60,923 nt of DNA from Gemmatimonadota bacterium (GTDB lineage: Bacteria; Gemmatimonadota; Gemmatimonadetes; Longimicrobiales; Gaopeijiaceae): assembly GCA_007121455.1 (NCBI GenBank), contig SKKN01000058.1, positions 1 to 60,923 of the forward strand, written 5' to 3'. Shown one piece after another: positions 25,540 through 34,057 of this stretch; the first letter of the stretch is position 1; each line of letters begins with the position of its first letter. The notes beneath the pieces are model-generated. The model worked only from the letters and a program-made list of their open reading frames with translations, made no database searches and was not told the DNA's origin. The position numbers were made by a program, and so were the translations under genes.

Positions 25540-27038
25540 CGGGCCAGCCGGGCATGGGATCGTGGCGGCACAAACTGCCGCCGTCGACGTCGACCGAGCT
25601 CCTCTTGAACGCGACGAGCCATGACGGCCAGGACGTGACCGCGTACCTATCCGGCCCCCTCGGGGACGGCTGGGGCTACTTGGTCCTGGGCGGGACGCAC
25701 CGCCAGAGCCGACAGGACCTGGACGGCAGCGGCTGGGCCGCACCGGCGGTGGAGCGTGTGCCCCCGCCTCTTCTGGGACGGGGAAGACCGGCGAAGCGTC
25801 TTCGTCACGGTCGGAGGGATGACGGAGCACCGGGAGGGAGGCACGCTCCCGGAGCGGACCTTGCCCCAGGGCGGAGAGTTCCGGGAGTCCCTGGACACGG
25901 ACCGGGTGGATGCCGGCCTCACGGCACGGTGGCCCGTGAGGGACATCGGGCTTCTCCAGCTTCGAGCCTCGGGGATGGCGCAGGACCACGACCACCGGTT
26001 CGGGACGGCCCGGGAGCGGGACCGACACGGAACCGCATTCGGTGAGGTCGCTCTCTCCGGGACCTCCGGACGCCACACCTGGGTCGTGGGGGGTGCAGTC
26101 CAGCGCGACTCCTACCGGTCGGAGACCTTCCCCGACTTCAACCACGTGTTTACCGTCCCCGCGCTGTTCGTCCAGGACGAGGTCCGGCTCTCGTCGAACG
26201 TGAGCGCATCGGCCAGCCTCCGTTGGGACGAGCACAGCGAGTACGGAACGCATCTGAGTCCCCGGCTCTCCGCCTGTACCGCCCGGGCCCGTGGACCGTG
26301 CGGGCCTCGGTGGGAGGGGGCTTCTTCGCGCCCACCCCGTTCACGGAGGAAATCGAGGCCGCCGGCCTGGCGTTCCTGGAGCCGCTGGAAGGACTTCGCT
26401 CGGAGCGGGCGCGGAGCGCCTCCCTGGACGTGGGACGCCTCCTCGGTGCGTTCGAGCTGAACGCTGTCCTGTTCGGATCCAGGGTGGAGGACGCGGTGCA
26501 GCTCGTCCCCGTGGACAGTCCCGAGTCCGACGGCGCCGGCGGTGTCCGGGTGGTGAACGTAGAGGGGGAGACCCGCACCGTGGGCACGGAGCTCCTCGGA
26601 CGGTACCGCTGGGGCGATGTCTCGGTCACCGGCAGCTACATGTACGTGCGGGCCACGGAGCCCGATCCCGCCGGCCCGGCCCGCCGGGACGTCCCCCTCA
26701 CCCCTCGCCACACCGCGGGCCTCGTGGGCATGTGGGAGGATCACGACCGCGGCCTCCTGGGCGTGGAAGCCTACTACACGGGGCGGCAGCCCCTGGACGA
26801 CAACCCGTACCAGAGCGAAGGACGACGCCACGTCCACCTGGGGGTATTAGGCGAGATACGCCGAGCAGACGTGAGCCTTTTCCTGAACGCGGAGAACCTT
26901 CTGAACGTCCGTCAGACTCGGTACGACCCCCTGATTCGAACGGATCGCGCGCCGGAGGGACGCTGGACGGTGGACGCATGGGCCCCGATCGAGGGGTTCG
27001 TCGTGAACGGAGGCCTGTGGATCCGGTTTGGGGGGTGA
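25540..27038 (+). pseudogene. TonB-dependent receptor, C-terminal barrel with two frameshifts
   Basis: Three consecutive frames spell one outer-membrane barrel. Frame A has LLNATSHDGQDVTAYLSGPL. Frame B, from about 25,756, has CPRLFWDGEDRRSVFVTVGG and SLRWDEHSEYGTHLSPRLSA. Frame C, from about 26,275, has LYRPGPWTVRASVGGGFFAP, then NAENLLNVRQTRYDPL and the end FVVNGGLWIRFGG. The second shift needs one extra C near 26,274. The N-terminal signal peptide, TonB box and plug are absent and the sequence begins just after repeat module D, so the gene is truncated as well. The ligand is unknown. Confidence 0.85.
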
Positions 27039-27095
27039 GGCGGTGTCAGGCCTCCTGCGGCCCGATGGAGGACCGCTCCCGGAGAGGACCTCAGG

Positions 27096-27587
27096 TCACG
27101 GCTGGTGGATTCGCTCCCGCATCCGCTCCATGCCGCCCAGCCCTTCCTCCATGTGGCGGCCCATCTCCTCCATGTGCTCGCGCATCCGCTCCATCTCCCG
27201 CTGCATCTCGGGGTCCTCCATCATCTCGGGATCCCTCATCATCTCCCGCATCCCCTCCATCGCCCGGCGCATCCCTTCGGCGGCGGCGCCCATGTCCCGC
27301 GCCATACCACGCATTTGCTGGTGCTGAAGCATCATCCCCGGATCGTGCCCCTCCGGCCGCTCGCGCATCCGCTCCATCCGCTCGCCCATGTCCCCCTCGA
27401 GCCGGTGGGCGTGCTCCCGCATGCGCTCCATGTGGCCCATCATTTGGCCCATGTGCTCCATGCGGTCCTGCATCTGCCGCATGTGCTCCTGGTGCGGGCG
27501 GTCTTGAGCATGCACCTCGGGAGCGCCGGCCAAAGCGCCCAACACGAGCAGCATCACGACGGATACCGCTGCTCTTGTCTTGGTCAT
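27096..27587 (-). CDS. secreted Met/His/Arg/Glu-rich protein, copper-module associated
   Basis: A 163-residue protein with a clear Sec signal (MTKTRAAVSVVMLLVLGALA, cleavage after VHAQ) and a mature part almost entirely of M, R, E, H and Q in MREHMEEM-like repeats. It is predicted to be a long helix. No Cys. The many Met and His residues suggest periplasmic binding or buffering of Cu(I) or Ag(I), which is inference. A SHOCT protein and a P-type ATPase remnant lie upstream. A decayed paralogue at 51.74-52.00 kb likewise lies next to a copper ATPase. The shared C-terminal motif is MRERIHxP. Confidence 0.75.
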   Translation of the reverse strand: MTKTRAAVSVVMLLVLGALAGAPEVHAQDRPHQEHMRQMQDRMEHMGQMMGHMERMREHAHRLEGDMGERMERMRERPEGHDPGMMLQHQQMRGMARDMGAAAEGMRRAMEGMREMMRDPEMMEDPEMQREMERMREHMEEMGRHMEEGLGGMERMRERIHQP

Positions 27588-27890
27588 GGTTCCCTCCTCC
27601 CTTCAAGGATCGTAGCTCATCCGTACTGCTCACGTACCCTGGCCAGCAACTCCCATGCCGATCCGAGAACGGGGCGACGATGGAAGAACTTCGCCCCGCG
27701 CCCGAACACCGCATCCGCGGGGATCGTCCCCACTCCACAGTCCGGCCCGCAACGAGCGCAGCGAGGAGGAAAGCCGGTGCAGACGAGACAGAAAGGCCCA
27801 TGGTCGGGCAAGCACCTGCCTCAGCTTCACGAACACGAGCCCGAGCTCCTCGAGCGCGGTGCGGACCGTTGTTCCGGACGCATCGGACCG
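27588..27890. other. intergenic with a possible ABC1/UbiB kinase remnant
   Basis: About 300 bases. On the minus strand near 27,800-27,875 the frame reads VRTALEELGLVFVKLRQVLA, close to the opening of ABC1/UbiB kinases (LGPTFVKLGQVLS). A second frame ending near 27,617 reads FHRRPVLGSAWELLARVREQ and was not assigned. Both are short remnants. Confidence 0.4.
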
Positions 27891-28169
27891 CTACGGGCGC
27901 CGGAGCTCGTCCAGCCCCCGCCGGTAGGTCTCCTCGTCGATCTCGCCCCTGGCGTAGCGCTCGCGCAGGATGGCTTCGGCTCGGTCTTCACCCGATCGGT
28001 ACCCACCGCCGCGCTCGCGCCGAAGCAGCGTTGCGACGAGCCATACGATCAGGCCAATCACGATCAGCCAGAAAAGGAACATTAGGGTCCATCCTCCCCA
28101 CCCCATATGATCGCCCGGGGCGTGCCACGGGCTCCATTGCAGGAGCGTTGCGCGTGCGAACTGGATCAT
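27891..28169 (-). CDS. small membrane protein with SHOCT domain
   Basis: A 92-residue protein with GGAGGAGG upstream of the ATG at 28,169. A single membrane helix (WTLMFLFWLIVIGLIVWLVA, about 26-46) leads, after a basic linker, to a C-terminal SHOCT motif (AEAILRERYARGEIDEETYR to the end). SHOCT proteins are thought to be oligomerisation modules and are frequent beside copper P-type ATPases and cupredoxins, as here. Confidence 0.85.
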   Translation of the reverse strand: MIQFARATLLQWSPWHAPGDHMGWGGWTLMFLFWLIVIGLIVWLVATLLRRERGGGYRSGEDRAEAILRERYARGEIDEETYRRGLDELRRP

Positions 28170-28218
28170 GAAACCTCCTCCCCGAATGGGTCATGCGAAC
28201 CGCGAAGTGAGGCCCCAG

Positions 28219-28424
28219 TCATAGCTCGAGCCGCTTCAGGAACTGAGCGTTGATGGCCACGATCACCGTGCTCGCGGACATGAAGACGGCCCCCAGCGCC
28301 GGGGTGAGGAGGATCCTCCACGCGGCAAGGACCCCTGCGGCAAGGGGGATGGCGAAGATGTTGTAGCCCGCCGCCCACCAGAGGTTCTGCACCATTTTCC
28401 GGTAGGTGCCCCGAGACAGGGTGA
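28219..28424 (-). pseudogene. copper P-type ATPase, last ~67 residues only
   Basis: Encodes [20 protein letters not shown] and then [20 protein letters not shown] to the end FLKRLEL. It is almost identical to the C-terminus of the complete ATPase at 52,268-54,385. Upstream similarity stops about 9 bases short of the first GGCACAC box of repeat module C. The stop is followed closely by the SHOCT and Met-rich genes, so this is the leftover of a second copper module. Confidence 0.9.
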
Positions 28425-28432
28425 CGAACGAA

Positions 28433-28624
28433 GGGCACACAGCGTGGCACACATCCTCGTGGGGTCCCGCAACTCTCTGTAAATTAATGGGTTATGGGCG
28501 TGGGCGCCCCAACGCATGCGGGTTCGAGCTGAGCGGGCTGAGATCGTGGCGAAGCTTGCCGACGCCTTCCCGCGAGACGATCGAGGACGGGCCGAAGGCC
28601 CGCCCGGAGATCACTCCCGCCGCC
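28433..28624. repeat. dispersed repeat module C
   Basis: GGGCACAC at 28,433-28,440 and TGGCACAC at 28,445-28,452 keep the 12-bp period. They are followed by an AT-rich TGTAAATTAATGGG stretch resembling module A's TGTATTTAATTGAC, the segment GCGGGTTCGAGCTGAGCGGG, and the 54-bp block at 28,571-28,624 ending ACTCCCGCCGCC. The hairpin and right-hand boxes are missing. Confidence 0.7.
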
Positions 28625-28767
28625 TTCACTGTTGCCAAGAATTCGAACCGCCGTCCGACGTCACCCAGCGTGCCCTCGAGGCGGATCTGGCCCAGAAGCT
28701 CCTGCAGGAGCAGCCCCAACCGCTCCGCCCGCCGTTCCAGCACCTCCTGCAGCGAGTGATTCCCTGA

Positions 28768-29060
28768 TCAATCCCTCTTCATCCAGTACCCCGGGCGGCG
28801 ACGCTGGTGAGAAACGGCGAGTATGCGCAGGTCGTCGTCCACCTGTCGGTAGATGACAGCGAAGGGGGAAACGCCGGCAGAACATTCGGCGGTAGGGGGC
28901 TTCGTGGACCGTACCGGCTTCACGATTCTCGACCACAGCCCGGATGACGGCTTCGACCTCTTCGAAGAAGTCACGGCCGAGGCCTGGCGCACGCTCCTCG
29001 TAGAATCGGGCCGCCTCAGCCATCTCCGCCAGTGCCCTCGGGGTGGATCCGAGCTACCAC
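28768..29060 (-). pseudogene. ParE/RelE-family toxin with two frameshifts
   Basis: Joined frames give VVARIHPE, ALAEMAEAARFYEERAPGLG, RDFFEEVEAVIRAVVENREA, YRRMFCRRFP, then FAVIYRQVDDDLRILAVSHQ and RRRPGYWMKRD. This is a ParE-type toxin (plasmid-stabilisation family) that would poison gyrase or cleave mRNA. One base too many in the G run at 28,864-28,868, and one in GGG around 29,039-29,041, break the frame. The GTG at 29,060 would overlap the antitoxin stop (GTGGTAG), the usual coupling for such pairs. As written it makes no full toxin. Confidence 0.75.
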
Positions 29061-29275
29061 CCGAACCGATTCCTCAGGTCTCTGAGGGAGTCCTCGAGCG
29101 GAAGGGCCTCGACCGCTCCCGAATCGAGCTCCTCATCCCGCCGACGGGCCTCCTCCATCCAAGCACGGTCCACTTCCGCTTCCTTATCCAGGCTGACGAT
29201 GAGTCGCTCGGCCAGCCGGGCCCGCTCGGATGCTGGAAGCTTCAGGAGTTCCCGTTCAATCTGTTCCGTAGACGT
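29054..29275 (-). pseudogene. addiction-module antitoxin, start codon not found
   Basis: The minus strand reads TEQIERELLKLPASERARLA, ERLIVSLDKEAEVDRAWMEE, ARRRDEELDSGAVEALPLED to NRFGW-stop. This matches the unstable-antitoxin family (LPxxERAxLAExLxxSLD, AWxxEAxRR) that pairs with ParE toxins. Upstream codons stay open to a TGA, but none is ATG, GTG or TTG, so the beginning was probably replaced at the adjacent repeat boundary. Its stop overlaps the toxin's presumed start. Confidence 0.65.
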
Positions 29276-29417
29276 GTGCGTGCTCCGAGATGACGGGGTC
29301 GCCTCAACGATATCTTGGTACCCCTGCTTGCGCCATCAGGTCGGAAGCGGCCGGCAACAGGCGCTCGTTTGCGTCGTCGGAGAGGCGCGGTGGCCTGCGG
29401 CTTTTCGAAGTCGAAAA

Positions 29418-29437
29418 TGGCACACAGCATGGCACAC
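29418..29437. repeat. isolated TGGCACAC pair (module E)
   Basis: TGGCACAC at 29,418-29,425 and 29,430-29,437, separated by AGCA, again with a 12-bp period. The preceding GAAGTCGAAAA matches the start of module B. No hairpin or tmRNA-like block is attached. It lies upstream of the dead antitoxin. Confidence 0.65.
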
Positions 29438-29730
29438 ATCCTAGACGGATTCTGCAACCCACCCGGCTGTTCGGAGAACCGCTCAAACCCCGGCCGCGAC
29501 CGTGGACGGCGGACCCCGAACGTGTCCTCCCCTTCACCGGTCGCTACCGCGTAGAAGATGGTGATGGCGGCGAGCTGGTGGTCCGCACGACCGTGGGTGA
29601 CGGGCTGGCCGTGGAGCCGCAGCGCACGGGGCCGGTTCGTGCAGGCCGCTCCGTGCCGCGCTCCCCTCCCTCTGGCCCGCGAAGGCATGGTGCCGCCCGA
29701 CGGGCGGCTCATTTTCAACTCATACCCATT

Positions 29731-29897
29731 CAAATCCCCAAACCGAGCAGGCCGGAGCGAACTGTGCGGATTTCGAGTGCTCCTGGCCACCCAAGTCCGC
29801 ACGGAGGGCGCGCAGCCTCGGCAGCGTGGGGATTTGGGTAGTGCAGAGTCACCGAATTCCGAACGGCACCTCTCCAGCGCGGAGGTTTGGGGATTTG
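29731..29897. repeat. 14-bp perfect inverted repeat flanking a leader region
   Basis: CAAATCCCCAAACC at 29,731-29,744 and its exact complement GGTTTGGGGATTTG at 29,884-29,897 enclose about 140 bases. A third, direct partial copy (GGGGATTTGG) is at 29,828-29,837. The right arm overlaps the ribosome site and TTG start of the DUF559 gene, so a factor or RNA fold at this repeat could control that gene. A degenerate inner pair (GTGCGGATTT and AAGTCCGCAC) lies inside. Confidence 0.6.
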
Positions 29898-30812
29898 GAT
29901 AGCACAAGCGGGCGCCGCGCCGACGAAGTGATCGCCGAGCTGGCGGCCCGGCAGCACGGGGTAGTCGCACGCCGGCAGCTGCTCGCCGCCGGCCTTTCGC
30001 CGGGGCTGATTCAGGCGCGGGTAGCTGCGAGACGGCTCCTCCCGGTCCATCGAGGGGTCTACCAGGTGGGCCCTCTGACTCCGCCCCGCCAGAAGGAGAT
30101 GGCCGCCGCTCTCGTCGGGGGCCGGGGCGGCGTGGTGAGCCATCGGAGTGCGGCCTCCCTCTGGGAGATCCTCCCGGGCAGGTCCAACGCCACTCGCGTC
30201 GACATCACGGTTCCCGGGGCGGACCGCGGCCGCCGGCCCGGCATCCGCCCTCACCGGGTGCACCGCCTCGAACCGGACGAGGTCGCGATCGTGGACGGCG
30301 TTCCCGTGACCACCCCGGCGCGAACGGTTCTCGACCTTGCCGGGGTGGTCAGCTTCCGAGAGATGGAGCAGGCGCTCGCGCGGGCGGAGAGGAGGGATCT
30401 GCTGACCCGAGAGGAGCTCGAGTCGCTCCTGGACCGCTACCCGAAGCGGGCGGGTTCTCAGCGGATCCGGGCGCTCCTGCGGGCGGAGACGGGACCGGCT
30501 TTCACGCGTTCCGAGGCGGAGGAACGCTTCCTGACCCTCGTCAGGAAGGCGCGCCTTCCTGAGCCCGAGACCAACGTCGTGGTCGCCGGCTACGAGCTCG
30601 ACTTCCTGTGGTGCCGCCAGCGACTCGCCGCAGAGATCGACGGGTACGCCTTCCATTCTTCGAAGCGGACGTTCGAACGCGACCGCCGGCGCGACGTCGA
30701 TCTCGCGGCGCGTGGGATCCAGGTCCTGCGGATGACCTGGCGCCAGATCGTCAAGGAGCCGGAAGCGGCTCTGGTGCGGCTCGCGCAGGCGCTCGCGGTC
30801 CGCCCGGCGTGA
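29895..30812 (+). CDS. AbiEi-antitoxin-like N-terminus plus DUF559 (nuclease-fold) protein
   Basis: About 305 residues from the TTG at 29,895, chosen because GGAGG lies at 29,881-29,885. The N-terminal winged-helix part (VIAELAARQHGVVARRQLLA, HRGVYQVG) resembles the AbiEi_4-type antitoxin domain. The middle is TTPARTVLDLAGVVSFREME. The C-terminus (about 225-305) is DUF559, with a PD-(D/E)xK-like pattern: ELDFLWCRQRLAAEIDGYAF, then RDRRRDVDLAARGIQVLRMT. Such proteins are common in high-GC genomes and their role is unproven. An upstream frame from 29,826 gives a longer product, which is less likely. Confidence 0.8.
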   Translation: MDSTSGRRADEVIAELAARQHGVVARRQLLAAGLSPGLIQARVAARRLLPVHRGVYQVGPLTPPRQKEMAAALVGGRGGVVSHRSAASLWEILPGRSNATRVDITVPGADRGRRPGIRPHRVHRLEPDEVAIVDGVPVTTPARTVLDLAGVVSFREMEQALARAERRDLLTREELESLLDRYPKRAGSQRIRALLRAETGPAFTRSEAEERFLTLVRKARLPEPETNVVVAGYELDFLWCRQRLAAEIDGYAFHSSKRTFERDRRRDVDLAARGIQVLRMTWRQIVKEPEAALVRLAQALAVRPA

Positions 30813-31280
30813 TCGCCCGACCCCGGTGAAGGGAGAGCGGCCGACGGGGGGCGCAGGCGCTCGGCTCCTCAGACCGAGTCGATGAACTGCTCCATGCGGC
30901 GGCGGGTCGGCTCGTCGGGCAGGGGACCCCGCGCGCCGGCTCATCCTGGACCGTCCATGCCGAGGCGCCGATGCTCACTGAGTTAGGGATGGGAAGCCTA
31001 CCGGACCCGCCCCATCGAGGCGGCTCCTCCGGCGGCCCCCACGGCCATCGGGGCGGGACCGGTCGCGCTTGCCACCTTCGTCGCGTTCCAGCGGCGGAGT
31101 CTTCATCCCATGCTGCCACTGGAACTCCCGACGACGCCGGACACGCACGGGGCGGAGGCTCGGAAGGCACGAGCCTCGGGCGCTCCTCCGAGGCGGTGAA
31201 GCCCCGGTTCTGCCGCCAGACCCCTGGGCGAACATGGTCAAGACGTGTGGATCAAGACCGGAGGGGATACCGTTTCCGGC
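30813..31280. other. no recognisable gene
   Basis: About 470 bases. A short minus-strand tail, LPDEPTRRRMEQFIDSV-stop near 30,870-30,920, looks like the end of a lost protein. Otherwise nothing is seen. Confidence 0.35.
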
Positions 31281-32057
31281 CTATGCCACCGCGCGGGTGA
31301 AGTCCAGTCCCGACACGATTCCGACGACGCCGTTGCCGTCGTGGATGACCACCCGGCGGACGCCGAGAGCGCGCGCCTGAGCCGCCGCCCGGTGCAGGGA
31401 AGTGGTGGAGGGCAGAGTGAGGATCCTCGGGCTCATGACGTCACCGACCGCGACGGAACGCGGCAGGTCGCGGGCATCGAGCGCCTCCGCCTTCCCGAAG
31501 GTGCCGACGGGCCAACCGTCCTCCACCACGATCAGGCCGCTCGCATGCCCCCTCTCCAGCCTCGTGACCGCCTCTCCCAGCGTTTCCTCGTCTCGAATCG
31601 TGAAGACGGGAGAGGACATGAAGTCTCCGATGCGGTGGTTGTCCTGCTTCTCCTCCAGCGCCCGGAGGAGGTCCCGGGTGCTGAGAACGCCGACGGGGTT
31701 CCCGTTATCGACGACGAAGACACGATGCACGAAGGCCTTTCGCATCCGGGCGGCGGCGTCCTCGAGCATCGAGTCGGGAGCGACGGTCTCCACCTCGGAT
31801 GTCATCTCGTCGGCGACGGTCGTGGAGGGAAAGGTGAGCACCGGGGAGCGCACGGACGAGCCGGCCTGGCGCTGGCCGACCCTGAGGAGGTCGGAGCGCG
31901 AGATCACCCCGACCAGCGTGTCTCCTTCCGTCACACCGAGGGACGAAATGCCGTGTTCAGACATGGTGGCATAGGCTGCGTCCAGGGAGTCGGAGGGGGT
32001 GACGGCGATCACCGGAGCGGTCATGTAGAGATGGACCGGGACCTGGTAGTTCGACAT
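31281..32057 (-). CDS. four-CBS-domain protein
   Basis: A 258-residue protein starting MSNYQVPVHLYMTAPVIAVT and built of four CBS motifs. Their ends are visible at LVGVISRSDLLRVG (about 60), PVGVLSTRDLLRALEE (about 130), PVGTFGKAEALDARD (about 195) and VVGIVSGLDFTRAVA (end). Two tandem pairs would form two Bateman modules. There is no effector domain, so it probably binds nucleotides and acts on a partner. Unlike the other CBS genes in the window it stands alone, with no close neighbour on its strand. Confidence 0.9.
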   Translation of the reverse strand: MSNYQVPVHLYMTAPVIAVTPSDSLDAAYATMSEHGISSLGVTEGDTLVGVISRSDLLRVGQRQAGSSVRSPVLTFPSTTVADEMTSEVETVAPDSMLEDAAARMRKAFVHRVFVVDNGNPVGVLSTRDLLRALEEKQDNHRIGDFMSSPVFTIRDEETLGEAVTRLERGHASGLIVVEDGWPVGTFGKAEALDARDLPRSVAVGDVMSPRILTLPSTTSLHRAAAQARALGVRRVVIHDGNGVVGIVSGLDFTRAVA

Positions 32058-32674
32058 GCTCGTGGGTGCTCCGGCTAGGGTAGTATTGAGGCGTCCCGTC
32101 CATTAGCAGGTGGTGGATGGGACGCTCTTCGACCCCGACCGATCGGAAGTGTGCCAGAAGCGAGGCGGTTTCGGATGTTGGCCGTCTCCTCGCCTCCGAA
32201 GATGCATTCGGCCAGGGCCACGGCAGCCTACGTCATTTCCACGCCGGAGAACCCCACCAGAAGGAAGATGCCAGTGGGGCGGGAGGGGTCCTCGAGGCTG
32301 GCGCTGGAGGTTCCGACGCGCCGACAGATCATGTCCAGAGTCTGAGGCTGTCCGATGGTCCGGGTCTGAAGGCGCGGCTCCAGCTTGAGGACGGATGCGC
32401 GGCCTTCCCCGGCCTTCGATCGCGATTCGGAGTTTCGAGCGGCATCTGCAAGAGGTGAACGACGGTCCGACGCCTGCAATTGAGTTCGAGCGGATCTCGG
32501 GACCCCGGTAGGCCAAGCGAAACCCCTCGAGGCTCGGGCATGGGACTGAGAGTGGGCTCTGCGCGCCTTGCGTGCCGCATGGAATCCGTCGCAAACTCCA
32601 GGAGATGCTGCGGCCCGAAAGGATGATTGGGCCGGCGGCGCAGGGCCTCTTCCCTCCCAATTCTCGTGTCACTC
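32058..32674. other. no recognisable gene
   Basis: About 620 bases upstream of the small membrane protein gene. Minus-strand frames with stretches such as PNHPFGPQHLLEFATDSMRH are open but have no start, ribosome site or known family. It could be an unannotated repeat or a remnant. Confidence 0.35.
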
Positions 32675-32992
32675 ATGGGTACGATCAGGGGTGCGGCTAC
32701 ATCGACGGCGTTTCTCACCTTGTCCGGCTGGATCTTCTTCCGGGTCACCATGCCTGATGATCCGCTCACGCCGGCGGAGACGAGCTTCCTCGCCCTGTTG
32801 GCTCTGACCCTGGTCCTCGGACGGGGCTGGCTGTGGAGGCAGCTCCGTCGGATCCCGCCGGCCACCCGAACCGCCTACGAGGCGGTGAGTCGATTCGTCC
32901 GCGCCGCTTGCGCCCGAATCGGCCGCCTCCTCTGTGCCGTGTGCTCCCGGCTCCCTCTCCTGACGGCACTCTCGGCGAGGTTCCGGCGATGA
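32675..32992 (+). CDS. small membrane protein, coupled to a lipoprotein gene
   Basis: A 105-residue protein from the ATG at 32,675 (MGTIRGAATSTAFLTLSGWI). It has two hydrophobic segments (about 10-25 and 38-52, FLALLALTLVLGRGW) and a strongly basic C-terminus (SRFVRAACARIGRLL to ALSARFRR). No family recognised, and the ribosome site is weak. Its stop overlaps the next start by ATGA, which supports it being a real gene. Confidence 0.5.
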   Translation: MGTIRGAATSTAFLTLSGWIFFRVTMPDDPLTPAETSFLALLALTLVLGRGWLWRQLRRIPPATRTAYEAVSRFVRAACARIGRLLCAVCSRLPLLTALSARFRR

Positions 32993-33975
32993 CGTGGGCC
33001 CGTCTCGGCGGCACGGTCCTCCTGGTTGTGGGCGTTGCCGGCTGCGTCCACATCTTCGAGCAGCTCGAGCGGGAGCTCGAGTCGGACGCGGTGGCGTGCA
33101 CCAGCGAGGACCTGGTCGCGGTCCCCGCTGGACAGGTCGGGCTCCAGGCCTGGTACCTGCCACGGGGCCCCGGTCAGCCCTCCTACTCCTGGTCGGTCTC
33201 CGCCGGGAGCCTCGACGGGGACGGTCCGGAGGTGGTATGGAGAATGGAGGGAGCCCCTCCCGGAACCGAGCGCGCGGTGGTCTCCGTAAGCGACGACGAG
33301 GGCTTCGTCGGGACCTGTTCCCTGGAGGTCACCGTGCGGCCCTTCCTCCCCACCGCCGTCCTCGGTCCGCTGCCGGACCGCGGGATCCTGCTCGGCCCCG
33401 ACGAGGAGGAAGAGGAGGGGTTCCGACTCTACACGTATCTCGTGTTCCCGCAGCCACCTTCGGCCGCCGCTCGGAACCGCTTCGAGACGGCCCTCCAGGT
33501 GTTCCTGCGGGTCCGGGGGAACGTCGACCGGGCCCGTCCGCAGCCCGGGGGAGGCGAGCTGGCCTTCTACCTTCCGCTCACGGATGTGGATTTGCCGGAG
33601 GTCCCCGGCTCGGATCCCGACTGGTTCTTCTCCAACTACGACTACCTGCGGGCCCGGGCGGCGCTCAACGCCTTCGAGCCTGCCGAGCGCTCAGGGCCCT
33701 ATCTCGTGAGCACACCGGTGCCCATCGGGCAGGCCGAGGAAGCGGTGGTGAACGACCTCACCCGCGCCCCGGATCACCTCATTGAGGCATGGATTCGGTA
33801 TTATGTCTACATGGCGGCCCGAGAGCCTTCCTGGGGCGACCGGCTCCGGCGGACCGTCGTCCTGCGACTCCGGACCGTGATTGCCATCATGGCGGAGGGT
33901 GTGCCAGAGGTGGTGGAGGGGGTCGACACCGCGATCCGGACGGTGAGCCGACTGGGCGCCGAGACGCCTCCCTGA
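32989..33975 (+). CDS. hypothetical lipoprotein with Ig-like region
   Basis: A 328-residue protein whose signal (MTWARLGGTVLLVVGVAGC) ends in the lipobox VAGC, so it is membrane-anchored. After the anchor come an acidic helix (FEQLERELESDAVACTSEDL) and a domain of beta-strand character (SYSWSVSAGSLDGDGPEVVW, then FVGTCSLEVTVRP) with two cysteines that could pair. The rest (about 120-328) is helical with an acidic run and no match I can name. It is coupled to the small membrane protein in front. Confidence 0.7.
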   Translation: MTWARLGGTVLLVVGVAGCVHIFEQLERELESDAVACTSEDLVAVPAGQVGLQAWYLPRGPGQPSYSWSVSAGSLDGDGPEVVWRMEGAPPGTERAVVSVSDDEGFVGTCSLEVTVRPFLPTAVLGPLPDRGILLGPDEEEEEGFRLYTYLVFPQPPSAAARNRFETALQVFLRVRGNVDRARPQPGGGELAFYLPLTDVDLPEVPGSDPDWFFSNYDYLRARAALNAFEPAERSGPYLVSTPVPIGQAEEAVVNDLTRAPDHLIEAWIRYYVYMAAREPSWGDRLRRTVVLRLRTVIAIMAEGVPEVVEGVDTAIRTVSRLGAETPP

Positions 33976-34057
33976 GGAGGGCGGCCGTCGGGCTCCCTGG
34001 CCCTCTCGCGGCGAGGATGACGAGCCCCGCCACAAGCCACCGGAAGGCGACCGCTAG

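Noticed and set aside
27096-27587. Spacer/repeat structure of the Met-rich gene read as a CRISPR array
   Set aside because: The repeated ATG/CGC-type codons are irregular in spacing and form one reading frame with a signal peptide. There are no constant repeats with unique spacers.
26291-28171. 626-residue plus-strand frame from the TonB remnant to the SHOCT gene
   Set aside because: Low-complexity shadow frame with no domain, opposite to the Met-rich and SHOCT genes.
28641-28760. Minus-strand LLLQELLGQIRLEGTLGDVG as a serine-recombinase tail
   Set aside because: It weakly resembles the C-terminus of large serine recombinases, but it is too short and lacks any catalytic or zinc-ribbon part.
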